A stretch of DNA of 64,000 nucleotides from contig JAEUGY010000084.1 of NCBI GenBank assembly GCA_016794625.1, positions 1 through 64,000 on the forward strand, read 5' to 3'. The notes under the pieces are model-generated. The model made no database searches, had not been told where the DNA came from, and worked only from the letters and a program-made list of their open reading frames with translations. A program made the position numbers and the translations under genes. How positions within the stretch are numbered: the first letter of the stretch is position 1; each line of letters begins with the position of its first letter. This stretch comes from Opitutaceae bacterium. GTDB lineage: Bacteria; Verrucomicrobiota; Verrucomicrobiia; Opitutales; Opitutaceae. Below are positions 16,203-24,461 of this stretch, piece after piece.

Positions 16203-17417
16203 TCACGCCTCGCCCGTCCCCGCTTCTTTCCCCTCCACTTCGCGCAGCCGGCGGTTCAGGAAACGACGCTCCGCGTCATTTTTGACGCACTCCAATGCCT
16301 GGCGGTACTGCGTGGCGGCTTCATTGAACCGGCCGAGACGCCGGAGCAGATCGGCGCGAATCGCAGGCAACAAGTGGTACCCAGGCAGGTCGATGGACTT
16401 GAGCCTCGCCAGGCCGGCGGCGGGGCCCTCCGCCATGGCGATGGCGACGGCGCGGTTGAGTTCGACCACCGGGGAGGGTTGCAGGGTGGCGAGCAGTCCG
16501 TAGAGCAGCACGATCCGATGCCAGTCGGTCTCCGCGGCGCGAAGGGCGCCGGCGTGTACGGAGGCGATGGCAGCCTGCAGCGTGTAGGCCCCCGGTCGGG
16601 CTGTCGCGAGCGCTTCCTCGACGCGGAGTTGTCCCTCGGCGATGGCGTCGCGATCCCAGCGGGTGCGATCCTGGTCCTCGAGGAGGATCAAATCGCCCTG
16701 CGCGTCGGTGCGGGTCAGGCGCCGGGCGTCGTTCAGCAGCATCAGGGCGAGCAGGCCTTTGGGTTCCGGCTCGTGGGGCAGTAACTCCACCAGTTGCCGC
16801 GTCAACCGGATGGCCTGCGCGCAGAGGTCGCCTCGCACCACTTCGGGACCGAAGCTGGCGGAGTAGCCTTCATTGAAAACGAGGTAGAGACAGGCCAGCA
16901 CGGCGTCCAGCCGTTCGGCCAGTTCGTCGTCGGCCGGCACTTCGTAGGCGATGCCGGCGACCCGAATCTTGGTTTTGGCGCGCACCAGACGCTGGGCCAT
17001 GGTCGGGACCGGGACGAGAAAGGCGCGGGCGATTTCCTCCGTCGTGAGCCCGCCCACCGTGCGCAGCGTCAGCGCGACCTGCGCCTCGGACGCGAGCGCC
17101 GGATGGCAGCAGGTAAACATGAGTCGGAGTGTGTCCACGGGCTCGGGCGCTTCCTCAACCGGGGCGGAGACCATGCGGATTTCGTGCTCGCGCTGTTCGG
17201 CGAGCGTCTTGCGTCGCAGATGATCGATGGCTTTGTGCCGGGCCGTGAGGATCAGCCACGCCACCGGATTCGGGGGAGGTTTCGTGGGCCATTGCACGTG
17301 AGCTGCGGCGAAGGCGTCCTGCAGGGAATCCTCGGCGAGGCTGATGTCGCCCACCACCCGGATCAGGCTGGCGAGGATTTTGCCGTACTCGCGCCGATAG
17401 AGTTCGTCGAGGTTCAC
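16203..17417 (-). CDS. RNA polymerase ECF sigma factor, ECF42 type (DUF6596 tail)
   Basis: 404 aa, far longer than ordinary ECF factors because of a C-terminal TPR-like extension. Region 2: LYRREYGKILASLIRVVGDISLAEDSLQDAF. Region 4: ALTLRTVGGLTTEEIARAF, then MAQRLVRAKTKI. The tail begins with the family-specific stretch LACLYLVFNEGYSASFG and continues as helical repeats (EPKGLLALMLLNDARR and the alpha-helical C-terminus). ECF42 factors are characteristically encoded next to DGPF/YCII proteins, as here. They have no anti-sigma factor; the tail is thought to control activity. The long sequences TSLIRVV and others are split here only for brevity. Confidence 0.95.
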   Translation of the reverse strand: MNLDELYRREYGKILASLIRVVGDISLAEDSLQDAFAAAHVQWPTKPPPNPVAWLILTARHKAIDHLRRKTLAEQREHEIRMVSAPVEEAPEPVDTLRLMFTCCHPALASEAQVALTLRTVGGLTTEEIARAFLVPVPTMAQRLVRAKTKIRVAGIAYEVPADDELAERLDAVLACLYLVFNEGYSASFGPEVVRGDLCAQAIRLTRQLVELLPHEPEPKGLLALMLLNDARRLTRTDAQGDLILLEDQDRTRWDRDAIAEGQLRVEEALATARPGAYTLQAAIASVHAGALRAAETDWHRIVLLYGLLATLQPSPVVELNRAVAIAMAEGPAAGLARLKSIDLPGYHLLPAIRADLLRRLGRFNEAATQYRQALECVKNDAERRFLNRRLREVEGKEAGTGEA

Positions 17418-17476
17418 GCGTTACGTCCCTTTCCGGTCGACCCGACCCTTGTGGAACGGGCGGCGTCGGCCAAGCT

Positions 17477-17857
17477 TCATTCGCAGCGAACGCCAACCGG
17501 ACGCACTTCCACGGAACCGCCAAATCGCAGGATGGGCACGCGGGCGGCGAGTTTGAGGGCGGCATCGAGGGTGGCGCAGTCCGCCAGGAGGAAACCGGCG
17601 AGGACTTCCTTGGTTTCGGCGAAGGGACCATCGGTCATCACGGTGCGTTGCTCCGAATTGCGCCGGAGGGTGGTGGCGGTGGAGGGGCCATGCAGGGCGG
17701 CTCCAGCGACATACTGGCCGGTCGCCTGGGCCTCTTCGACCACGCGTTGCGCATCGTCCCAAATCCGGTCGCGCTCCTCGGCGGAGAGGGCGGACCAGCG
17801 GGAGTCATCGCGGTAAATGAGGAGCGCGTAGTGCACGAGTGTGGAAGGGTGCTCCAT
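17477..17857 (-). CDS. YCII/DGPF-domain protein
   Basis: 126 aa from the ATG at 17857 (start EHPSTLVHYALLIYRDD); the longer frame to 17962 is possible, but that extension does not look like the family. Small dimeric alpha/beta-barrel protein with the signature VMTDGPFAETKEVLAGF, containing the DGPF motif, and the typical end LAARVPILRFGGSVEVRPV. It is encoded 59 bp upstream of the ECF42 sigma gene on the same strand. DGPF genes are the usual targets and partners of ECF42 sigma factors; the biochemical role is unknown. Confidence 0.9.
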   Translation of the reverse strand: MEHPSTLVHYALLIYRDDSRWSALSAEERDRIWDDAQRVVEEAQATGQYVAGAALHGPSTATTLRRNSEQRTVMTDGPFAETKEVLAGFLLADCATLDAALKLAARVPILRFGGSVEVRPVGVRCE

Positions 17858-17989
17858 GGAAACGAACGAGCGCGGGTCGAAATCGACATCGGGATCTCCT
17901 TTTGCGAAGGCTTGCGCCCCAACCGTCGTCGCTGGACGCGGCGACGCTCGGTTCATCACCACCTCCGACGGTGGCAGCGCGGCAGGGGC

Positions 17990-18031
17990 GGGACCGAGGG
18001 TCCCGATGCGGCCTCAGCGAGGCCGCCTACA
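17990..18031 (+). repeat. palindromic repeat (type B, double hairpin)
   Basis: GGGACCGAGGGTCCC (17990-18004) followed by GATGCGGCCTCAGCGAGG, with stem GCGGCCTC/GAGGCCGC at 18008-18026, ending in CTACAAC. Two consecutive hairpins; the second is identical to the 13192 and 18287 copies. Confidence 0.8.
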
Positions 18032-18072
18032 ACGGGATGCCTCCAAGCCGGGCACCCGCAGGGAGCTCTCCT

Positions 18073-18212
18073 GGAGGGCGCCGCTCCGTCGGCGCCGGTT
18101 GCGCGTCGCGAACCTGATGGGTCCCAAGGTGTGATCACGCCTCGAAGACCAGCCACGACCCGGCGGTGTGCCGCGGTGCGCGTCCCCGCGGCGTCGACGG
18201 AGCGACGCCCTC
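18073..18212. repeat. 140-bp element bounded by inverted type A palindromes
   Basis: The left end (18073-18106), read on the minus strand, has the core GGCGCCGACGGAGCGGCGCC; the right end (18189-18212) has GGCGTCGACGGAGCGACGCC plus CTCC. The left copy extends into ACGCGCAACC, shared with 13101-13110. The two substitutions between left and right cores fall on paired stem positions (T-A becomes C-G), so the hairpin is kept. No coding potential inside. Confidence 0.8.
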
Positions 18213-18286
18213 CACCGAAGCCAAACTACCGGGTACATCCTTGGCCTCCTCTTCGGAGGGCGGGGGCAAGACCGGTCCGTCCCGAT

Positions 18287-18312
18287 GCGGCCTCAGCGAG
18301 GCCGCCTCCAAC
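18287..18312 (+). repeat. palindromic repeat (type B)
   Basis: GCGGCCTCAGCGAGGCCGC followed by CTCCAAC and preceded by GGTCCGTCCCGAT. Same unit as at 13192 and 18008; it lies about 75 bp before the 3' end of the DUF547 gene. Confidence 0.8.
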
Positions 18313-18387
18313 AGCCAACACGAAGGGGAAGCCCCAGACCTTGTTTCGCGGCTTCGCGTGAACCCCCTGCCGGTACGTTCTCCGGGG

Positions 18388-19167
18388 TCAGGGTTTCTTT
18401 GCGTTCAGCGTCCAGTCATAGTCGAGGTACTTGACGGTCCACGCCTCGGGATTCGACTGAATGGACGTCCGCACGGCTTCGGGCGCATATTGGGCTGCCC
18501 GGCGCAGGACGGTGCGCTCGCTTTCGCCGAAATCGCGTCGGTACCAATCGAAAATCGAGGACAGCCAGGCGGTCTTGGTCTCGAGGTCGAAGCGATTGCG
18601 GGCGTTGTCCGCCAGAAACTGGCGACCCTGGTCGTCGAGTTGTTTTCCGAGCGTTTCCGCCTCGTACGCTTCGGGACGCAATTCCGGGCAGGAGCCGGAG
18701 GCGCAGTTGAGGGCGAAGTGCACCCGGGCGTCGCGGAACGTGCGGCGGATCACCTCATGCTCCATTTCATTGAGCGTGTAGGTGCGGCGCCCGACCTGCG
18801 CGAAACGGATGTCCCAGGCGCTGGTCTTGTCGTCCTTCGCAGGGGTGGTCGTTTTGGGACCGATCTCCTGAATGCTGCGATTCGGGCGTCGCTCGAGAAT
18901 GAGTTTGAGGGTGTACGCGTTGTAGGCGTTGAGCCAGAACGCCAGTTTCTCGTTGTCGGAGGTCAGGGTCTCGGGCTCGGTGGCCGCGATCTGCGCGAGG
19001 TAGCGGGTGAGGCGTTCATCCCGGGCCAGCGCGTCATAGTCGACCAAGCCCTTCTGCACGTGGGTCGTGAGAATTTGGGTGAAGAGCGCATGGTCCGGCG
19101 CGTCGGCCTGCACCGGCAGGCCCAAACCGGGCAGACTCAGCACCACCGCAAGCAGGAGGCGCCTCAT
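18388..19167 (-). CDS. DUF547-domain secreted protein
   Basis: 259 aa from the ATG at 19167, preceded by a GGGAG ribosome-binding site and leading into a signal peptide (RRLLLAVVLSLPGLGLPVQA). The longer frame upstream lacks these. DUF547 landmarks: KLAFWLNAYNAYTLKLIL, then YTLNEMEHEVIRRTF, then HFALNCASGSCPELRPEAY (two conserved Cys), then WLSSIFDWYRRDFGE. DUF547 is related to the transglutaminase/papain-like fold in sequence arrangement, but its activity is unproven. The gene points away from ThuA and ends in the repeat-rich gap. Confidence 0.92.
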   Translation of the reverse strand: MRRLLLAVVLSLPGLGLPVQADAPDHALFTQILTTHVQKGLVDYDALARDERLTRYLAQIAATEPETLTSDNEKLAFWLNAYNAYTLKLILERRPNRSIQEIGPKTTTPAKDDKTSAWDIRFAQVGRRTYTLNEMEHEVIRRTFRDARVHFALNCASGSCPELRPEAYEAETLGKQLDDQGRQFLADNARNRFDLETKTAWLSSIFDWYRRDFGESERTVLRRAAQYAPEAVRTSIQSNPEAWTVKYLDYDWTLNAKKP

Positions 19168-19301
19168 AACCAGCTCCCTGTGGCCAGCCGCGAGAGGCTC
19201 GACGGAGTCGCGTGTCGGCCACCGGCTGGAAACCGCCTTCGGCGGTGGAGCAACGCGTGACGGGGCGAAAAAGGGACAGGCAACATTCGCAGCAGGTTGG
19301 A

Positions 19302-19320
19302 GCAACGGTCCGCCCGTTGC
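19302..19320 (+). repeat. short hairpin GCAACGG-N5-CCGTTGC
   Basis: A 7-bp perfect stem with a 5-nt loop in the divergent DUF547/ThuA intergenic region, bordered by GTTGGA on the left and AACCCGCC on the right. The flanks resemble those of the other palindromic elements (TTGGAGG and CCTCCAA), so it may be a decayed member. Confidence 0.35.
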
Positions 19321-19469
19321 AACCCGCCTGAGGTGGGGTGTTTCCGGATGGGGCCGGTCTGTCGCTCCTTCCGGGTGTTGGACGGGGCCGATGGTGACCT
19401 CGTTGCGCGCGAGTTGACCCGGACGCCCTCGTATGGAAGAGGTGGGGTCTCCCAAACCCCCTTGTTTCC

Positions 19470-20234
19470 ATGGTTTCCCGTACGCTGCTTGTTCTCTCCC
19501 TCGTGCTTGGCGCGTTTTCCGTGCTGCAGGCCCAACCTTCGTCGAGCCCGGGCCAGCGGCCGGCCTTGCGTGTGCTCGTGGTCACGGGCGGGTGCTGCCA
19601 CGATTACCCGTTCCAGACCCAACAACTGCAGCTGGCGGTGAATGCGGTCGCCGATGTCACCTGGACCGTGGTGAACGAGGGCGGCAAAGGCACCCGTGCC
19701 GAGATTCCTCTCTACGATCAGCCGAACTGGGCCCGGGCGTACGATGTGGTCGTGCACAACGAGTGTTTTGCCGACACCCACGACCCGGCCTACCTGCAGA
19801 AGATTGTGTCCGGTCATGAAAAGGGCGGCACCCCCGCGGTGGTCGTCCATTGTGCCATGCACTCCTACCGGGCCAGCACGAGCGATGCGTGGCGGGCCTT
19901 TCTGGGAGTGACCAGCCGTCGTCACGATCACCAAAGCAACTACACCGTGCGCCGGGTGGTGGACGGTCATCCCGCCCTGCGTGGGTTTCCCGCCGAGTGG
20001 GTGACGCCGAAGGATGAACTCTACATCGTCGAGAAACTCTGGCCCAGCGCCAAGGCCCTGGCGGTGGCGAAGAGCGAAAAAGACGGCCTCGATCATGCGA
20101 CGATTTGGGTCAACGACCACCAGGGTACCCGCGTGTTTGGCACGACGTTCGGCCATGGAAATGTGACGTGGGAGGATCCGGTGTTTCTGAAGCTCATCGC
20201 GAGCGGGCTGCTTTGGGCCTCGGGTCGGAATTGA
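19470..20234 (+). CDS. ThuA-domain secreted protein
   Basis: 254 aa with signal peptide (RTLLVLSLVLGAFSVLQAQ). ThuA fold (glutamine amidotransferase-like): LRVLVVTGGCCHDYPFQTQQ at the start, YDVVVHNECFAD, then GTPAVVVHCAMHSYR, then DHQSNYTVRRVVDGHPALRGF, and GTRVFGTTFGHGNVTWED near the end. ThuA-like proteins are linked to sugar metabolism (trehalose and others) but the reaction is poorly defined. It is followed 28 bp later by the FAD oxidoreductase gene on the same strand, so the two are probably co-transcribed. Confidence 0.93.
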   Translation: MVSRTLLVLSLVLGAFSVLQAQPSSSPGQRPALRVLVVTGGCCHDYPFQTQQLQLAVNAVADVTWTVVNEGGKGTRAEIPLYDQPNWARAYDVVVHNECFADTHDPAYLQKIVSGHEKGGTPAVVVHCAMHSYRASTSDAWRAFLGVTSRRHDHQSNYTVRRVVDGHPALRGFPAEWVTPKDELYIVEKLWPSAKALAVAKSEKDGLDHATIWVNDHQGTRVFGTTFGHGNVTWEDPVFLKLIASGLLWASGRN

Positions 20235-20262
20235 GCCGCCTGCGTCCCGGCCCGAGCGACCC

Positions 20263-21966
20263 ATGAACCAAGGATCGCACCGCCTCACGCGGCGCTCCTT
20301 TTGCCGCCAGCTCGGTGCGAGTGTGCCCGCCGCCCTGGTCTGGGGCGCCGGGGTGGGGGCCGCGCGCGGAGCAGCGCCGGGATCGGGCTTGCGGGCGGAT
20401 CTGGTCGTGGTGGGCGGGGGACTCGGAGGATGCGCCGCGGCCCTGGCGGCGGCCCGGCGGGGGTGCCGCGTCATTCTGACCGAGGAAACCGACTGGATCG
20501 GCGGACAACTGACGTCCCAGGCCGTGCCGTCCGACGAGAACCGCTGGATTGAAACGCACGGGGCTTCGGGCAGTTACCAGGAGCTGCGCCGGCTGATCCG
20601 CGAGCACTACCGCCGGCATCCGGAGCTGACCGCCGCGGCGCGGGCGAATCCGCTGCTCAATCCCGGCAACGGCACGGTGTCCCGCCTGTGTCATGAACCT
20701 CGTGCGGCGCTTTCCGCCCTGCACCGCTTGCTCGAACCCTGGGAGGCAACCGGGGCGGTCCGGCGGCTGGAGCGCCACCGCCTCGTGTCGGCGACGATGA
20801 GCGGCGACCGCGTGCAGGCGGTGGCGGTGCTCAACCTGCAAACCGGTCAAGTGTTGCACCTCGAGGCCCCGACCTTCGTGGATGCGACCGAACTGGGCGA
20901 TCTCCTGCCGGCCACCGGCGCCGAGTATGTCACCGGGTCCGAAAGCCGCGCCCAGACCGGCGAACCCCACGCCAAGGACGTTCCGCTGCCCGGCAATCAC
21001 CAGGCGTTCACCTGTTGCTTCGCCATGGAGTATCTCGCCGGGGAGGATCACACCCTGGACCGTCCAGCGGAGTATGCCTTCTGGCGCGACTACGTGCCGG
21101 CCCTGACTCCGCCTTGGTCGGGCCGCCTGCTCAGCCTGACCTACTCGAACCCGCGCACCCTCCAGCCGCATTCGCTGGGGTTCGATCCCGAGCGCGGCAC
21201 CGGACTGTTCCGCTACCGGCGTATCCTGGATCGCACCCTGTTCCATCCGGGTGCCGTGCGCGGGGACCTCACCCTCGTCAACTGGCCGCAGAACGACTAC
21301 CTGCTTGGCACGCTGATCGATGTCTCACCGGCCGAGGCCGACCGGCACATTGCCCGGGCGAAGCAGCTCAGTCTCAGCCTCCTGTACTGGCTGCAGACGG
21401 AAGCACCGAGGCCGGACGGTGGCACCGGCTGGAAAGGACTGCGCCTGCGACCGGATGTGGTGGGCACGACCGACGGCCTGGCCAAGGCGCCGTATGTGCG
21501 GGAGTCGCGCCGGATCAGGGCGCTCTGCACCGTGACCGAGAACCATGTCTCCCGCGACGTCCGCGAGCGCGCCGCCGGCCCCGGCCGGCCCTCGCGGGCG
21601 GAGCGGTTTGACGACAGCGTGGGCATCGGCAGCTACGCCATCGACCTCCATCCCACGTGCGGAGGATTCAACTACATCGATTTCGAGACCCTGCCCTTTC
21701 AGATCCCGCTTGGCGCGCTCCTGCCCGTGCGGGTGGAAAACCTGCTCGCCGGCGCGAAGAACGTCGGCACGACGCACCTGACCAACGGCTGCTACCGCCT
21801 CCATCCCGTCGAGTGGTCGATCGGCGAGGCCGCGGGGGCCCTGGCCTCCTTTTCCCGCCGCCGCGGCCTGCCCCCGCGCGCCGTGCGCGAACGACCCGCC
21901 GAGCTGGCCGCGTTCCAGGCCGAACTACGGGCCGACGGCGCGCGCCTCGAGTGGCCGGCGCTGTAG
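20263..21966 (+). CDS. FAD-dependent oxidoreductase, Tat-exported
   Basis: 567 aa. The N-terminus has a twin-arginine signal (LTRRSFCRQLGASV). The FAD-binding Rossmann motif follows (DLVVVGGGLGGCAAALAAAR), then TEETDWIGGQLTSQAV. The C-terminal part contains LLAGAKNVGTTHLTNGCYRLHPVEWSIGEAAG (read in two parts: LLAGAKNVGTTHLTNG and CYRLHPVEWSIGEAAG), where family members contact the cofactor. This is the FAD_oxidored / GG-rich secreted type common in Verrucomicrobiota and Planctomycetota. The substrate is unknown; with ThuA upstream, a role in sugar oxidation is plausible. Confidence 0.92.
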   Translation: MNQGSHRLTRRSFCRQLGASVPAALVWGAGVGAARGAAPGSGLRADLVVVGGGLGGCAAALAAARRGCRVILTEETDWIGGQLTSQAVPSDENRWIETHGASGSYQELRRLIREHYRRHPELTAAARANPLLNPGNGTVSRLCHEPRAALSALHRLLEPWEATGAVRRLERHRLVSATMSGDRVQAVAVLNLQTGQVLHLEAPTFVDATELGDLLPATGAEYVTGSESRAQTGEPHAKDVPLPGNHQAFTCCFAMEYLAGEDHTLDRPAEYAFWRDYVPALTPPWSGRLLSLTYSNPRTLQPHSLGFDPERGTGLFRYRRILDRTLFHPGAVRGDLTLVNWPQNDYLLGTLIDVSPAEADRHIARAKQLSLSLLYWLQTEAPRPDGGTGWKGLRLRPDVVGTTDGLAKAPYVRESRRIRALCTVTENHVSRDVRERAAGPGRPSRAERFDDSVGIGSYAIDLHPTCGGFNYIDFETLPFQIPLGALLPVRVENLLAGAKNVGTTHLTNGCYRLHPVEWSIGEAAGALASFSRRRGLPPRAVRERPAELAAFQAELRADGARLEWPAL

Positions 21967-21977
21967 TCGAGCTTGTC

Positions 21978-22679
21978 GTGGGACCCGCGGACGCCGCCGG
22001 CGGCCAGGCTCGCCAGATTGGTTTGTTTTTTGCCGTTGCGGTCGCGCCGCAGCCGGCGCCAGGCACGGGGCTTGAGATCGACGGGGGCCGGTTCTTCGCG
22101 CACTGCATCGGGCGGTCGCTGACATCCGCCCGTATCCACATCGTCTGTCCGCACCAGTACCGGGCGCTTCGCCTCGTCATGCAGGAGTTGAAGCCCCGTG
22201 GTTACCGCCGGCCCGGGCTGGTCATGCTCCGGGCGAGCGACGAACGGGTGGATCGCAACTGGACCGCCGGATTTCTGGTCGAACAGCAGGCGCTGCCGGT
22301 GGAGGACCGGCTTGATCCGTTGCTCATGGAGGCCTGGGACGAACAGGAGTTTACGGCGTGGCTGTATCGAACGAAACCGGATGTCGTGGTGACCAAGTTT
22401 GTGGAGGTCCAGGCTCTCGTGCTGCGGCTGGGGTTCCGGGTGCCGCGCGACCTCGGCACCGTCTTTCTCACGTGCACCGAGCCCGGTTCGGAGCTTTCCG
22501 GCGTGTACGAGAATCCGGACGACGTGGGTGCCGCAGCGGTCGATTACCTCACCAGCATGACCCACCGCAACGAGCGCGGCGTTCCCCGGGTCGCCCAACG
22601 TATCCTCATCGAAAGCTCCTGGATCGAGGGCTCCACCGTTCGCCCCAGCGCCGTGGCTGCGTCGAGCGCGGGGACCTGA
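21978..22679 (+). pseudogene. LacI-type regulator remnant (ligand-binding half only)
   Basis: The frame encodes the C-terminal effector-binding part of a LacI-family regulator. It runs from about GLEIDGGRFFAHCIG (22071) through RLVMQELKPRGYRRPGLVML and KPDVVVTKFVEVQALVLRLG to SGVYENPDDVGAAAVDYLTS and LIESSWIEGSTVRP. The DNA-binding helix-turn-helix and the first half of the periplasmic-binding fold are absent. The sequence upstream is the end of the FAD gene and a short stretch with no similarity. The 5' boundary is set at a possible GTG, but no convincing start or ribosome site exists. Most likely a decayed gene that has lost DNA binding; a short expressed ligand-binding protein is less likely. 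Confidence 0.6.
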
Positions 22680-22715
22680 GGCCGCAGTCGATCGCTTGCG
22701 GCCGTGCGGTGGACT

Positions 22716-23603
22716 TCAGGTTGGTCCTCCGGCGTCCGGCACGGCGGCGAGCGCCAGCAGGGCCTGGAGACCGGCAATGTCGGTCACGGTCGTTTTGGCG
22801 ACGAAGCCGCGGGCGTGGACATAGTGTACGCCGGGACTGCTGATGAGGCGGGTGAAGTCGAGGCGCGGATGGTCGCGGTAGCGCTCGAGTCCATAGCCCG
22901 AACCGCGGCGGTCGGGGCTGACGATCCCGATGACCTCCTCGCCGAGGCCGCGACTTTGAATGAACGCGTCGAGTCCGAACGAAGGATCCTCGAGCGGAGG
23001 TTCGGTGCGTGGATGGAAGAGGATCTTCGCCGGGCGGCCGGCGAGATCGAGCGACCACACGGCGGCGTGGCGTTCGAGAAAGTCCAATCGTGCGCGGAGC
23101 GAACGCACATAACCGACGATGTCCTCGCCGATCCACCGCATGAGTTCCCAGAGGGGCTGGCCCGGTTCGAGCCGGGTGCAGAGGGCAAACCGTCGCAGCA
23201 AGGTGGCCTGCGCGGGTGAATTCAGCCGGGCGAGGGTGTCGCCGGAAATGCCCAGCCACCGTGCCGTCTGCAACGGCCCTCGGGTGTCGAACCACTCCGC
23301 GGTTTCCAGCCAGTCGCAGAACTGCCGCGCATCGTCGTAGAGTCCGAGGTGCTGCAGGACGAGGGACAGCGCGCAGGTGGGCGGGTGGTCCTTCGGCAGC
23401 TGGTGATGATCGAAGTTGTTCAAACCCGGCTCATGGCGGTGGCCGACATCGACGACGCAGACCTCCGGGGAAGCCAGGTCCTCCGCCGTTGGCTCCCGAC
23501 GCACGACCGGGGCGGGATGGACCGCCAGCAGCACGCTGCAGGCGAGAAACTCGTCGGTGTGGGCGCCGCCGGGATGGGTGAGCAGGGTGGTGAAAGGAGT
23601 CAT
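22716..23603 (-). CDS. MYG1 / UPF0160-family protein
   Basis: 295 aa from the ATG at 23603 (TPFTTLLTHPGGAHTDEFLA); the same frame is open further but that part lies under the redoxin gene. The family is recognised by THPGGAHTDEFLACSVLL, the metal-site-like NNFDHHQ preceded by VVDVGHRHEPG, and WLETAEWFDTRG. MYG1 proteins are DHH-like phosphoesterases, with an RNA exonuclease role described in eukaryotes; the bacterial role is unclear. No signal peptide. The redoxin gene lies 59 bp upstream on the same strand. Confidence 0.85.
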   Translation of the reverse strand: MTPFTTLLTHPGGAHTDEFLACSVLLAVHPAPVVRREPTAEDLASPEVCVVDVGHRHEPGLNNFDHHQLPKDHPPTCALSLVLQHLGLYDDARQFCDWLETAEWFDTRGPLQTARWLGISGDTLARLNSPAQATLLRRFALCTRLEPGQPLWELMRWIGEDIVGYVRSLRARLDFLERHAAVWSLDLAGRPAKILFHPRTEPPLEDPSFGLDAFIQSRGLGEEVIGIVSPDRRGSGYGLERYRDHPRLDFTRLISSPGVHYVHARGFVAKTTVTDIAGLQALLALAAVPDAGGPT

Positions 23604-23662
23604 GGTGCGGGAAACGCCGGCTGACCCTGACCGCCGGTCGACGCACCGCAACCCTGGAGGGG

Positions 23663-24304
23663 TCAGCGGCCGCTTTCTCCGGCCGGCGCACCGTACTTCA
23701 CTCCACACCCGTACGCCTTGGTCGTGCTCGGCTCGACCGGTCGACCCGCCTGCAAGGCCGCGAGGGCCGCCTTGACGTAGTTGTGGGCGGATGAGGTCAG
23801 CGCCTGGCTCGCTTGCGGCTGGTCGTCGATCGCTCCCTGGTAGACGAGTGTGCCGTCCTTCGCGATCACGTAGAGATGCGGCGTGGCCTCGGCGCCATAG
23901 AGACGCCCCAGCGTTCCGCCGGCATCCCGGATGTAGGCGGCGGCCACCACCCCTTGTTTCTCCCGCCATTCCCGCGACTTCACCGGATCGAGGTCGCCCA
24001 TCGCGCTGGAATTCACCTGCAACCAGACGGCTCCCGCCGCCGCGGCCGTCGCCTGCGTGTCCTGCATATTCCCACTGCGGTAGTGTCGCGTCACATACGT
24101 ACAGCCCGGACTGAGCCACTCCAGCACGACCACCTTTCCCCTGAGGTCGGAGAGCTTGCGGGTGGCGCCTTGGAGATCGGTGAACGAAAAATCCGGCGCC
24201 GGCTTGCCCGACTCCACCGCCACGGCGCCCTGGGCTCCGTGCGATGCGAGGAGGGCCAGGAGGAGCCATAAGCCGCAGACGACAAGGGACGAGGGGCGGC
24301 TCAT
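23663..24304 (-). CDS. secreted redoxin / peroxiredoxin-like protein
   Basis: 213 aa from the ATG at 24304. Signal peptide (LVVCGLWLLLALLASHGAQGA) followed by a thioredoxin-fold domain: GKPAPDFSFTDLQGATRKLS, then GKVVVLEWLSPGCTYVTRHY. The active-site region has a single Cys (SPGCTYV) rather than CxxC, as in the Gcp(F/Y)V peroxiredoxin-like subgroup, and a C-terminal KAYGCGVKYG segment that could supply a resolving Cys. Expected in the periplasm. A type A palindromic repeat lies just upstream. Confidence 0.85.
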   Translation of the reverse strand: MSRPSSLVVCGLWLLLALLASHGAQGAVAVESGKPAPDFSFTDLQGATRKLSDLRGKVVVLEWLSPGCTYVTRHYRSGNMQDTQATAAAAGAVWLQVNSSAMGDLDPVKSREWREKQGVVAAAYIRDAGGTLGRLYGAEATPHLYVIAKDGTLVYQGAIDDQPQASQALTSSAHNYVKAALAALQAGRPVEPSTTKAYGCGVKYGAPAGESGR

Positions 24305-24349
24305 GGCGGGTGTCAAAGAGGAGCGCGATCGGGGCGGACCGACTATCCC

Positions 24350-24373
24350 GGCGTCGACGGAGCGACGCCCTCC
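24350..24373 (+). repeat. palindromic repeat (type A)
   Basis: GGCGTCGACGGAGCGACGCC plus CTCC, identical to the 13111 and 18189 copies, standing alone in the gap between the redoxin start and the 3' end of the cytochrome fusion gene. It lacks the ACGCGCAACC extension. Confidence 0.8.
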
Positions 24374-24461
24374 AATGGAGGGAGCCCGGCTGCTACCGCC
24401 GGGCCTCGCTGGCGCTGACGACCGGTGTCGTGGTTGGACATGGGTTCAGTGCCAGGGTCCC

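Larger units (their letters stand above)
17858..18387. other. 530-bp intergenic region rich in palindromic repeats
   Basis: Between the DGPF gene and the DUF547 gene. It carries two type B and two type A palindromic repeats, listed separately. Open frames here are repeat-derived and differ in composition from real genes. I see no gene. Confidence 0.7.

Noticed and set aside
13033..18312. repeated palindromes read as a CRISPR array
   Set aside because: The copies vary in spacing and orientation, with no regular spacers and no cas genes; they fit dispersed hairpin elements.
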